The notes beneath the pieces were generated by a model. The model made no database searches, had not been told where the DNA came from, and saw only the letters and a list, made by a program, of their open reading frames with translations. The translations under genes and the position numbers were made by a program. A DNA stretch of 20,295 nt from a virus. The stretch covers positions 1 through 20,295 of the IMG/VR virus record IMGVR_UViG_3300047443_000001; one strand, given 5' to 3'. Below, one piece after another: positions 7,861-13,992 of the stretch (its first letter is position 1; each line of letters begins with the position of its first letter).

Positions 7861-9147
7861 GTGACAACCAGCTTCGATGCCCTGATGTACGGGATCGGCA
7901 TACAGGAAACTGGAGGCAACGGTTATCACACCGTCAACTCCATCGGCGCGGTCGGCAAGTACCAAGTCATGAAGGCCAACATCCCGAGCTGGTCCAAGAA
8001 GGTGCTTGGCTACTCGATCTCCTGGCAGAAGTTCCGCGACTCGCCCAACCTGCAAGAGCAGATCGTCCGAGGAATCCTCAAAGGATACTACAACAAGTAC
8101 GGCGCCAAGGGTGCCGCCTCGATGTGGTACTCGGGCCAGCCGAACTACAACAAGACCTACGGCAACCCTCCGGTCTACAAATATGTCAACAGCGTCATAA
8201 GTCACTCGACCAAGTACACGGGCGGCAGCGCCTCCTCCTCTTCTTCGTCCGCCACCTACAGCGGGACAGGAAGTGATGATCCGTTGTCCAGCAATGAACT
8301 GGCGGAGTCCTACGGCTTCGTCGATACGCTGATGGACTCGAACCCCGAGCTGAAGAAGCTGTTCTCTAAGGCCGTGAAGGGTCAGTGGACTGCCGACAAG
8401 TTCCAGGCGGAGCTGAGAGACACAAAGTGGTGGAAGACCCACTCAGAGTCCGAGCGCAAGTACCTGACGAACAGGTACGGCGACCCGGCCACAGCCAAAC
8501 AGGATCTCAATCAGTCCTACGTCCACGTGCGGCAGCTTGCCGCACAGATGGGCATGGTCGAGACCCCGGCCAACATGAAGAAGCTCAACCTGTGGGCGTA
8601 CAACATGACAGCCAAGGGCTGGGATGACGCGCAGCTGAGGAACGAGATCGGTAAGTACGTCTTCTTCGGAGACAAGATCCAGGGCGAGGGCAAGGACGTG
8701 CAGGACAAGCTCCACTCCTACGCGTACAACATGGGAGTGACGATGTCTGGCCAGTGGTACGCCGACAACACCCGCAAGGTGCTTCGAGGCCTGGCCACTG
8801 AAGGCGACTACGAAGACGAGATCCGCAAACAGGCCAAGGCCATGTACTCCGGATGGTCCAAGCAGATCGATGCCGGGCAGACGGTTGCCGACCTGGCTTC
8901 TCCGTACCTGTCCTCGATGTCCCAGATCCTTGAGCTGCCTTCGGGCAGCGTCAGCCTCCAGGACAGCACGATCAAGAAGGCCCTTCAGTACAAGGACAAG
9001 ACGACCGGCAAGAATGTAGCTAAGCCACTCTGGCAGTTCGAGAACGACCTTCGCAACGATCCGCGCTGGAAGAAGACCAAGAACGCACAGGACAGTTTGA
9101 TGCAGGTGGCCCATCAGGTGCTCGCCGACTTCGGCCTTAAGACGTAG
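7861..9147 (+). CDS. Lytic transglycosylase/lysozyme-like domain fused to the shared virion module
   Basis: From GTG 7861 the protein is 428 aa. Residues 1-115 resemble a transglycosylase or Rpf/lysozyme-type domain: GIGIQETGG with candidate catalytic Glu15, SIGAVGKYQVMK (28-38) matching the G-x-x-G-x-Y-Q-x-M core, and AASMWYSGQPNYN (85-97). Such domains cut the glycan strand of peptidoglycan. A Ser-rich linker (about 121-140) leads to residues 146-427, homologous to the NlpC/P60 gene's C-terminus (FQAELRDTKWWK, YAYNMG, IDAGQTVADLASPYLS, RNDPRWKKT). No signal peptide is present with this start. Together the two genes give one glycan-cleaving and one peptide-cleaving enzyme on a common scaffold, probably virion-borne. 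The exact glycosidase family is not certain from eye alignment. Confidence 0.85.
   Translation: MTTSFDALMYGIGIQETGGNGYHTVNSIGAVGKYQVMKANIPSWSKKVLGYSISWQKFRDSPNLQEQIVRGILKGYYNKYGAKGAASMWYSGQPNYNKTYGNPPVYKYVNSVISHSTKYTGGSASSSSSSATYSGTGSDDPLSSNELAESYGFVDTLMDSNPELKKLFSKAVKGQWTADKFQAELRDTKWWKTHSESERKYLTNRYGDPATAKQDLNQSYVHVRQLAAQMGMVETPANMKKLNLWAYNMTAKGWDDAQLRNEIGKYVFFGDKIQGEGKDVQDKLHSYAYNMGVTMSGQWYADNTRKVLRGLATEGDYEDEIRKQAKAMYSGWSKQIDAGQTVADLASPYLSSMSQILELPSGSVSLQDSTIKKALQYKDKTTGKNVAKPLWQFENDLRNDPRWKKTKNAQDSLMQVAHQVLADFGLKT
8398..8439 (+). repeat. 42-bp near-identical repeat, copy 2
   Basis: Second copy, in the transglycosylase-like gene, in the same position of the shared module as the copy at 7053-7094. 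A shorter identical stretch, TACGCGTACAACATGGG, occurs at 7371-7387 and 8719-8735. Confidence 0.9.
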
Positions 9148-9155
9148 GGGAGACG

Positions 9156-10307
9156 ATGACGACACCGATCAACACCGCAAGGACTCAGGCTTCAGCCGCC
9201 GCTACTGCGGCGGGCACGGCCGCATCGACTGACCCTAACGCCCAGCTGAAGAAGTATGACGCCCAGATCAAGCACACTCAGGCTGTCATCAAGAACCTGA
9301 ACGCCCAGATCAAAGCGCTGAAGAAGCCGACCAGCAAGAGCGCCAAGGTGCAGGCCGACTACCAGCGGCACCTGAAGTCGCTGAACGCACAGCTTACTCA
9401 GCAGACGGCCGGTCTCTCTTCTCTCTCCGCTCAGCGTACTGCCACGCAAAACAAGATCTACGAGTCCGGCGGTCAGTACGAGAAGCTGCTGACCGGAACA
9501 GACCGCGATGCCTATATGGCCATCAATGCGCTGTTCAAGACCTACGGTCTCGACACACTGGCCCCGAAGATCTACGACTACGTGAAGAACGGCTACTCGG
9601 CAGACACGATCTCCATCCTCCTCCAGGACACGAAGGAGTACAAGGAGCGGTTCTCTGGCAACCAGGCTCGCATCAAGGCTGGCCTGCCTGTCCTCTCCGC
9701 TTCGGAGTACCTGGCCACCGAGTCCAGCTACAAGCAGATCATGCAGTCGGCTGGGTTGCCCATCGGCTTCTATGACCAGGCTTCAGACTTCACGGACTGG
9801 ATCGGGAAGAACGTCAGCCCGACAGAGATTCAGTCTCGCGTGGACCTCGCCTCACAGGCGACGGTCCTGGCCAACCCGAACTACCGCAAGGCCCTGAATC
9901 AGATGGGCATCTCGGACAACGACATGACGGCCTACTTCCTGGACCCGAACAAGGCGTTGCCTTACCTCCAGAAGTCTGCCGCCACCGCCGCTATCGGCGG
10001 CGAGGCGCTGGCCCAAGGCCTCACGTTCGACAAGGCCTACTCGGAGCAGCTGGCCCTTCAGGGCATCTCGCAGTCCGAGGCGCAGCAGGGTTACTCGCAG
10101 ATCGGCACGGAGCTGGATACATACAAGGCTCTTGGCCAGATCTACGGGGAAGAGTGGAATCAGCGGACGTCAGAGCAGGCTCTCTTCGAGGGCCAGTCGA
10201 CCGCCCTCCAGAAGAAGAGCAAGCTCGCATCGCAGGAACGTGGCGCCTTCAGCGGTGCCACTGGGGCTAGCCGTGGCGGCCTCAGCTCCGGCGGTGGAGC
10301 AAGGTAG
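9156..10307 (+). CDS. Coiled-coil virion protein (383 aa), putative internal protein
   Basis: The start is ATG 9156, 8 bp after the previous stop, with a GGGGAGA site. Residues 1-25 are Ala/Thr-rich. About 27-105 are rich in Gln, Lys and Leu with heptad-like spacing (LKKYDAQIKHTQAVIKNL), a likely coiled coil. The central region has YGLDTLAPKIYDYVKNG and GYSADTISILLQDTKEYK (147-164), which resembles the ELRDTKWWK region of the two preceding hydrolases, then GLPIGFYDQASDF, VSPTEI and AYFLDPNKALPYLQ. I recall the FYD, SPTE and YFLDP motifs from actinophage virion proteins without enzymatic annotation. The C-terminus (about 355-383) is Gly/Ser/Arg-rich and probably disordered. As the last gene before the structured gap it closes the internal-protein block. 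Confidence 0.78.
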   Translation: MTTPINTARTQASAAATAAGTAASTDPNAQLKKYDAQIKHTQAVIKNLNAQIKALKKPTSKSAKVQADYQRHLKSLNAQLTQQTAGLSSLSAQRTATQNKIYESGGQYEKLLTGTDRDAYMAINALFKTYGLDTLAPKIYDYVKNGYSADTISILLQDTKEYKERFSGNQARIKAGLPVLSASEYLATESSYKQIMQSAGLPIGFYDQASDFTDWIGKNVSPTEIQSRVDLASQATVLANPNYRKALNQMGISDNDMTAYFLDPNKALPYLQKSAATAAIGGEALAQGLTFDKAYSEQLALQGISQSEAQQGYSQIGTELDTYKALGQIYGEEWNQRTSEQALFEGQSTALQKKSKLASQERGAFSGATGASRGGLSSGGGAR

Positions 10308-10345
10308 AAGGTGTAGGGCCGGTTCGACTCCGGCCCCTACCACCA
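10300..10345 (+). other. tRNA-3'-half-like sequence (T-arm, acceptor 3' strand and CCA)
   Basis: Bases 10318-10334 form a perfect tRNA T-arm (stem GCCGG/CCGGC, loop TTCGACT). They are followed by 7 nt (CCCTACC), A and an encoded CCA at 10343-10345. Upstream CAAGGTAGAAGGTG resembles the anticodon-3'-strand plus variable region of an actinobacterial tRNA. No matching 5' acceptor strand (GGTAGGG) or anticodon stem is present, so this is not a complete tRNA gene. It may be a tRNA remnant, an attachment-site-like match, or simply a hairpin: GTAGGGCCGG pairs with CCGGCCCCTAC with one bulged C. The first bases overlap the end of the preceding gene. Confidence 0.4.
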
Positions 10346-10486
10346 TGACGGGATCGACCGGCCCCTAGTCATGTAATCAAGTCCGGGAACACGGACGGCA
10401 GAAGCCGTCCGCTTAATCGAACGAGCTGGACCAGGCCTCCCCAGGCCTGACTCCATGGCGTTCACACCTAATTGGGAGGAGTCATC
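10308..10486 (+). other. Structured intergenic gap between internal-protein and capsid blocks
   Basis: This 179-bp stretch has no plausible gene. It holds the tRNA-like hairpin (10314-10340), a perfect 8-bp hairpin (10392-10411), a 7-bp hairpin with CCCC loop (CAGGCCT/AGGCCTG, 10432-10449), a direct repeat CCGGCCCCTA (10330-10339 and 10358-10367) and the scaffold gene's ribosome binding site (GGGAGGA, 10474-10480). I see no convincing -35/-10 promoter, though a promoter for the capsid genes would be expected here. Confidence 0.7.
10392..10416 (+). terminator. Candidate intrinsic terminator upstream of the scaffold gene
   Basis: A perfect 8-bp stem CGGACGGC / GCCGTCCG with an AGAA tetraloop is followed by CTTAAT. 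The stem is strong but the U tract is poor, so it could be a partial terminator or an RNA processing or stability element separating two late transcription blocks. Confidence 0.5.
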
Positions 10487-10978
10487 ATGACTCAGTGGGG
10501 TTACGAAGACAACGACGACGCGGGCCAGGACAACACCACCGAACTGGAAGGTCCCAAGGCTCTCCGTGACGCGTACAACAAGCTGAAGCAGCAGTCCGAG
10601 GAAACGAACAACCTTGTTCGTCAGCTCCTCGAAGACAAGAAGAAGTCTCAGCTTGCTGACGTCTTTCAGTCCCTGGGCGTCCCTGGTGCGAAGGATGTGT
10701 ACCAGGGCGACGCCGACCCGGAGAAGGCCAAGGCGTGGGTTGAATCCATGCGCGGCGTCTTCGGTACTGGCAACCCGGGGGAGACCCCGTCCGTTGTCGA
10801 CAGCGCTCCCGCGCTGGCGCCTGACGCTCAGGCGCAGTACCAGCGTATGACCGAAGCGGGGCAGTCCGGTGTGCCTATGGGCAACATGGACGCCGCCTAC
10901 GCTGCTGTCGGTGACGCTACTGACATCAACGGCCTCATCGCAGGGTTCCAGAACGCCTTGCGAACGAACGGGGCCTGA
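10487..10978 (+). CDS. Putative scaffolding protein
   Basis: The start is ATG 10487, 6 nt after GGGAGGA; an in-frame TTG at 10472 lies before this site and is rejected. The 163-aa product is acidic at its N-terminus (EDNDDAGQDNTTELEG), then has a likely coiled coil (about 24-58: LRDAYNKLKQQSEETNNL, RQLLEDKKK). Downstream is a low-complexity Gly/Pro/Ala region and a helical C-terminus (DINGLIAGFQNALRTNGA). Acidic, helical, coiled-coil proteins directly upstream of the capsid gene are typical scaffolds, which line the procapsid and leave before or during packaging. Here the capsid gene begins 20 bp later. The call rests on position and composition, since scaffold sequences are poorly conserved. 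No protease motif is present. Confidence 0.75.
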   Translation: MTQWGYEDNDDAGQDNTTELEGPKALRDAYNKLKQQSEETNNLVRQLLEDKKKSQLADVFQSLGVPGAKDVYQGDADPEKAKAWVESMRGVFGTGNPGETPSVVDSAPALAPDAQAQYQRMTEAGQSGVPMGNMDAAYAAVGDATDINGLIAGFQNALRTNGA

Positions 10979-10998
10979 CTTCCATAAAGGAGTGAATA

Positions 10999-11985
10999 AT
11001 GGCTAACGCCTTTACCGGCACTACTGCGATGGCGAACCTTGTCCAGACCGCGTATGACCGCGCTCTTGAGTTCGCCCTTCGCGCCCAGCCGATGTTCCGT
11101 ATGGTCGCTGACAAGCGACCCGTCCAGCAGTCGATGCCCGGCTCCTCGGTCGTCTTCTCTCTGTACCAGGATCTGGCTCAGAGCATCACGCCGCTGAACG
11201 AGCTGGTCGACCCGGACGCTGTTGCGGCCGGTAACCCGACCACGGTTTCCGTCACGCTCAACGAGTACGGTAACTCGATCCTGGTCTCCAACAAGCTGGA
11301 CCTGTTCAGCTTCACCGACGTGACCGCTGGTCTCGTCAACCAGGTTGCGTGGAACCTCGTCGACTCTGTTGACCTTCTGGTTCAGAACGTCCTCGCAACC
11401 GGCACGCAGACCATCCGCACCTCGGGTGGCGGCGTTGTCGGTTACGGCTTCGGCACGACCCCGACCAACCCGGTCGCCCTTACGGCGATCGACTCGGACT
11501 CGGTGTTCACTTCGGACATGGCCCGCCTCGCGGTGGTCCAGCTCCGGACGAACAAGGTCCACCCGAACAAGGGCAGCTACTACACCGCCTACATCCACCC
11601 GCAGGTCTCTTACGACCTTCGGCGCGAGACCGGCGCGGCTGCCTGGCGTGATCCGCACAACTACTCGGCCGCCGGTAACATCTGGGCTGGCGAGATCGGT
11701 GAGTACGAGGGTGCTTGCTACATCGAGACCCCTCGCGCCCAGAACGTGCAGTCCGGCGCTGGTGCTGGTGCGACCCAGACCCGCGTGTTCAACACCTACT
11801 ACACGGGCCAGCAGGCTCTTGCCGAGGCTGTCGCGGAGGAGTTCCACACGGTTCGCGGTCCGGTCGTCGACAAGCTGACCCGCTTCCAGCCGCTCGGCTG
11901 GTACGGCGTCGCTGGCTGGTCGCTGTACCGTCCCGAGTCCCTGATCGTGGCCCAGTCCACCTCTTCGGCTCGCAACGCCGCGTAA
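10999..11985 (+). CDS. Major capsid protein, N4-gp56-like family (HK97 fold)
   Basis: The start is ATG 10999 after AAAGGAG (10986-10992). The 328-aa product has the pattern of N4-gp56 family major capsid proteins: an N-terminal helix TAYDRALEFALRAQPMFRMV, then a basic segment DKRPVQQSMPGSSVVF, SLYQDLAQSITPLNELVDP, TVTL-type strands ending in EYGNSILVSNKLDLFSF, a long helix VNQVAWNLVDSVDLLVQNVL, and later YTAYIHPQVSYDLR, WAGEIGEYEGACYIETPRAQ and a C-terminal LGWYGVAGWSLYRPESLIV. Codons are strongly C-ended, as expected for the most abundant virion protein. An intrinsic terminator follows 7 bp after the stop. No N-terminal protease or delta domain is fused. The family assignment is from memory of the pattern, but capsid identity is well supported by the neighbouring scaffold. 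Confidence 0.92.
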   Translation: MANAFTGTTAMANLVQTAYDRALEFALRAQPMFRMVADKRPVQQSMPGSSVVFSLYQDLAQSITPLNELVDPDAVAAGNPTTVSVTLNEYGNSILVSNKLDLFSFTDVTAGLVNQVAWNLVDSVDLLVQNVLATGTQTIRTSGGGVVGYGFGTTPTNPVALTAIDSDSVFTSDMARLAVVQLRTNKVHPNKGSYYTAYIHPQVSYDLRRETGAAAWRDPHNYSAAGNIWAGEIGEYEGACYIETPRAQNVQSGAGAGATQTRVFNTYYTGQQALAEAVAEEFHTVRGPVVDKLTRFQPLGWYGVAGWSLYRPESLIVAQSTSSARNAA

Positions 11986-11992
11986 CGCTGAT

Positions 11993-12018
11993 GGCGGGGC
12001 CTTCGGGCCCCGCCTTTT
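11993..12018 (+). terminator. Intrinsic terminator after the major capsid gene
   Basis: A perfect 9-bp GC stem (GGCGGGGCC / GGCCCCGCC) with a UUCG tetraloop is followed by TTTT at 12015-12018. It sits between the capsid stop (11985) and the next ribosome binding site (12023-12030). Partial termination here would give capsid protein in excess over the downstream tail genes. Confidence 0.92.
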
Positions 12019-12035
12019 CCTTAAGGAGGGAATGC

Positions 12036-12350
12036 ATGTCCGGATTGGACAACACGTCGTACACCGTCCGCACGGTTGCTACCACGACCACGCTGACCAA
12101 CAACGACTCGGTGCTTCTGGTCATCGGCGCTACTGGCGCCGTGACCGTGAACCTGCCCGCTGTCGCTACGGTTCAGCCTGGTCGTGAGTATACCGTCTAC
12201 AAGGACGCTGCGGCTCAGACGATCACAATCGACGGCAGCGGCGCCGAGACGATTGATGGTGGCGCTACCACCACGCTGGCGACCGGCGCCATTCACGCCA
12301 AGACGTTCATCACCGATGGCGTGGCCTGGTTCACCGTCACCGCGTACTAA
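12036..12350 (+). CDS. Small beta-rich virion protein (104 aa), possible head decoration or fibre protein
   Basis: The start is ATG 12036, 5 nt after AAGGAGGG (12023-12030). The frame is open further upstream, but that part would overlap the capsid gene and terminator. The sequence alternates beta-type residues: SYTVRTVATTTTLTNN, VTVNLPAVATVQPGREYTV, TITIDGSGAETIDGG, TTLATGAIHAKTFITDG, VAWFTVTAY. The pattern of V-x-L-P followed by G-x-x-Y-x-V and T-I-x-G is common in phage fibre C-terminal domains and small head-associated proteins. Being first after the capsid terminator suggests a decoration or head-fibre role, but a tail role is equally possible. No cysteines or catalytic motif are present. 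Confidence 0.8.
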   Translation: MSGLDNTSYTVRTVATTTTLTNNDSVLLVIGATGAVTVNLPAVATVQPGREYTVYKDAAAQTITIDGSGAETIDGGATTTLATGAIHAKTFITDGVAWFTVTAY

Positions 12351-12356
12351 CAGAAA

Positions 12357-12409
12357 GGCGCCTCTGTGTCTACTTGGCTATTCACTACCCGAACGGTCGC
12401 AGAGGCGCC
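12357..12409 (+). promoter_or_regulatory. Inverted repeat across the ribosome binding site and start of the 126-aa gene
   Basis: GGCGCCTCTG at 12357-12366 is the perfect reverse complement of CAGAGGCGCC at 12400-12409. The left arm contains the last GG of the Shine-Dalgarno-like GAAAGG (12353-12358) and the first base of the GTG start (12366); the right arm lies 33 nt inside the gene. If folded in mRNA this would partly hide the start. Confidence 0.5.
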
Positions 12410-12746
12410 GTTCGCCTGGAACCCCCTCATGGAGAGGTACAGGATGGATAGGGCTATCTCGGTCGTAGAGGTTAGCCCTGGCGTGTACGAAGAAGTCAGA
12501 TATGACGCGTACACCAACGAACTTGGTGCGGTTAACTATCCAGTCAACCCCAACCAGGACACAGACTTCTGGCCCGCCGCCAGAGCGGGCCTTCACTACT
12601 TCCGTGGCGGATATGAATGGACAGTGACTGACCAAGTGAGGTCCGACCTGATCTCTTCCGGCGTGGCGGATGCATCAAACTTTACTCTCGCTCCAGCCCC
12701 AGGGTTTGGCGAAGGCGGATTCGGAGAAGGAGGATTCGGAGCATGA
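12366..12746 (+). CDS. Unknown virion-region protein (126 aa) with GFGEG tail repeat
   Basis: The proposed start is GTG 12366 after GAAAGG at 12353-12358; ATG 12429 and ATG 12444 are in-frame alternatives. The body contains AISVVEVSPGVYEEVRYD, DFWPAARAGLHYFRGGYEWTV and a helical VRSDLISSGV. The C-terminus is a short repeat, GFGEGGFGEGGFGA, likely flexible. I do not recognise the family. The gene overlaps the SGNH esterase gene by ATGA, so the products may be made in fixed ratio and act together, for example as a base or connector for the esterase-bearing appendage. That role is inferred from position only. The inverted repeat at its start suggests translational control. Confidence 0.7.
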   Translation: MSTWLFTTRTVAEAPFAWNPLMERYRMDRAISVVEVSPGVYEEVRYDAYTNELGAVNYPVNPNQDTDFWPAARAGLHYFRGGYEWTVTDQVRSDLISSGVADASNFTLAPAPGFGEGGFGEGGFGA

Positions 12747-13984
12747 CCTACACACCCATTGCGCCAGGGACTCAGGATTGGGATGTGCCGCTGAACGCAG
12801 CACTCACCGACCAGGACTCCAGAATAACCACGCTGGAAGGCCAGGGCTCTGCTGCGTTCGGCACTTACGTGCCTCCGTCGTGGGGTCAGTTCTGGCGGCC
12901 GAAAAGGAATGCCGCTCCCACTACGGCAGCCAAGGTGGCGGTCGTCGGCGACTCCATCTCGGAAGGGTTCTTCGCGACCGACACCTACACCGATAGCTGG
13001 GTGGGCCGCATGCGCTCAAGCCTTCAAGGCTTGTACGGCAATGGCGGGTCTGGAATGTTCTCCACCGGGCGTACGGACGAGGCTTCCAGCGTGAGCGCTG
13101 GAATCACCAGCACCTGGCAGGGGAACGGCTCTTACGCCACCACCACCGGAACGTGGGTGCAGTCCGGGCTGTTCTTCGGTCCGGGGATCACGCTGCTCCA
13201 GGCCACCGCTGCTGCCACCATCACCTTCACCAGGGTGCGGGGGTCGAGCATCAACATCTACAACGTAAGCGGCGCCGCCCCGAGGGCGAACTTCACTTAC
13301 TCTATCGATGGAGGGGCGCCTGTTCTGGTGACCGTCAACATCGGATCTACGGCCATTCAGGTCACGAATGTCACCGGCTTGTCCGACTCGAACCACACCG
13401 TGGTGCTCACCTGGAACGGCGCCGCTTCCGACCCTCTGTTCATCGTCGGGGTGGAGGGGCTTAACTCCACCGGAATCACGGTCAACAATCTCGCGAAGTC
13501 CGGGTCCAGAACCTCCCAGTGGGTGAGCAACACGACCTTCGGCCCGCCGTACAACGGTGGCACCGCGTATCCCGCAGATCTGGTGATCTACTCCCTCGGC
13601 GTCAACGACGCCAACAACAGCGTGACCGGAGACGGCTGGCTGGACAATGTCACTGTGCACCTACAGGCCATCAAGGCCGCGAATAACGGAGCCACTGACA
13701 TCATCCTGCTGCATCAGCATATTGGCACCTTCGGCTCCGTTCCTGCCACAACCGCCAACCTGTTCGGCGAGTACTCCGCGAGAATCAGGGGCCTGGCCCA
13801 GAACTACAACGCGGCGCTAGTCAACATGTGGACTGTCGGCAGGAACTCTTGGAACTACAACAACAGTATCGGTTACTGGGGGGACCCCAACACCGTTGGT
13901 ATCCCGGGAACGGACACCGTTCACTTGTCGGACTTTGGCCATCAGGCCATCTCTGACATCATCACGCCTATCGTCATGTCCTAG
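12743..13984 (+). CDS. SGNH/GDSL hydrolase with fibre-type N-terminus (virion esterase/deacetylase)
   Basis: ATG 12743 overlaps the previous TGA. Residues 1-50 (PIAPGTQDWDVPLNAAL, ITTLEGQ, then PSWGQFW) look like the virion-anchoring start of actinophage fibres. From about 64 an SGNH hydrolase follows: VAVVGDSISEGF with nucleophile Ser71 (block I), LGVNDANN with Asn288 (block III, G-x-N-D) and DTVHLSDFGH near the C-terminus with Asp391 and His394 (block V). A beta-rich region of roughly 100-250 between blocks I and III looks like an inserted carbohydrate-binding or jelly-roll domain. SGNH enzymes remove acetyl or acyl groups from glycans. In a virion this suggests deacetylation of a surface polymer during adsorption. 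Substrate unknown. The protein has no signal peptide. At 413 aa it is longer than a single SGNH domain. Confidence 0.88.
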   Translation: MTYTPIAPGTQDWDVPLNAALTDQDSRITTLEGQGSAAFGTYVPPSWGQFWRPKRNAAPTTAAKVAVVGDSISEGFFATDTYTDSWVGRMRSSLQGLYGNGGSGMFSTGRTDEASSVSAGITSTWQGNGSYATTTGTWVQSGLFFGPGITLLQATAAATITFTRVRGSSINIYNVSGAAPRANFTYSIDGGAPVLVTVNIGSTAIQVTNVTGLSDSNHTVVLTWNGAASDPLFIVGVEGLNSTGITVNNLAKSGSRTSQWVSNTTFGPPYNGGTAYPADLVIYSLGVNDANNSVTGDGWLDNVTVHLQAIKAANNGATDIILLHQHIGTFGSVPATTANLFGEYSARIRGLAQNYNAALVNMWTVGRNSWNYNNSIGYWGDPNTVGIPGTDTVHLSDFGHQAISDIITPIVMS

Positions 13985-13992
13985 GAGGAGTT

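Noticed and set aside
10270-10345. Complete tRNA gene ending in the CCA at 10343-10345
   Set aside because: A D-arm-like GCTC...GAGC exists at 10285-10300, but it is the coding end of the previous gene, the 5' acceptor does not pair with CCCTACC and no anticodon stem can form.
10132-10368. Frame of 78 aa crossing the end of the coiled-coil gene into the gap
   Set aside because: Arg/Ser/Pro-rich shadow translation of the real gene with no ribosome site.
10472-10486. TTG start five codons upstream for the scaffold gene
   Set aside because: It would place the ribosome binding site inside the coding region; ATG 10487 is correctly spaced from GGGAGGA.
11715-12035. Upstream extension of the 104-aa beta-rich protein
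   Set aside because: It would overlap the capsid gene and translate through the intrinsic terminator; ATG 12036 has a strong ribosome site.
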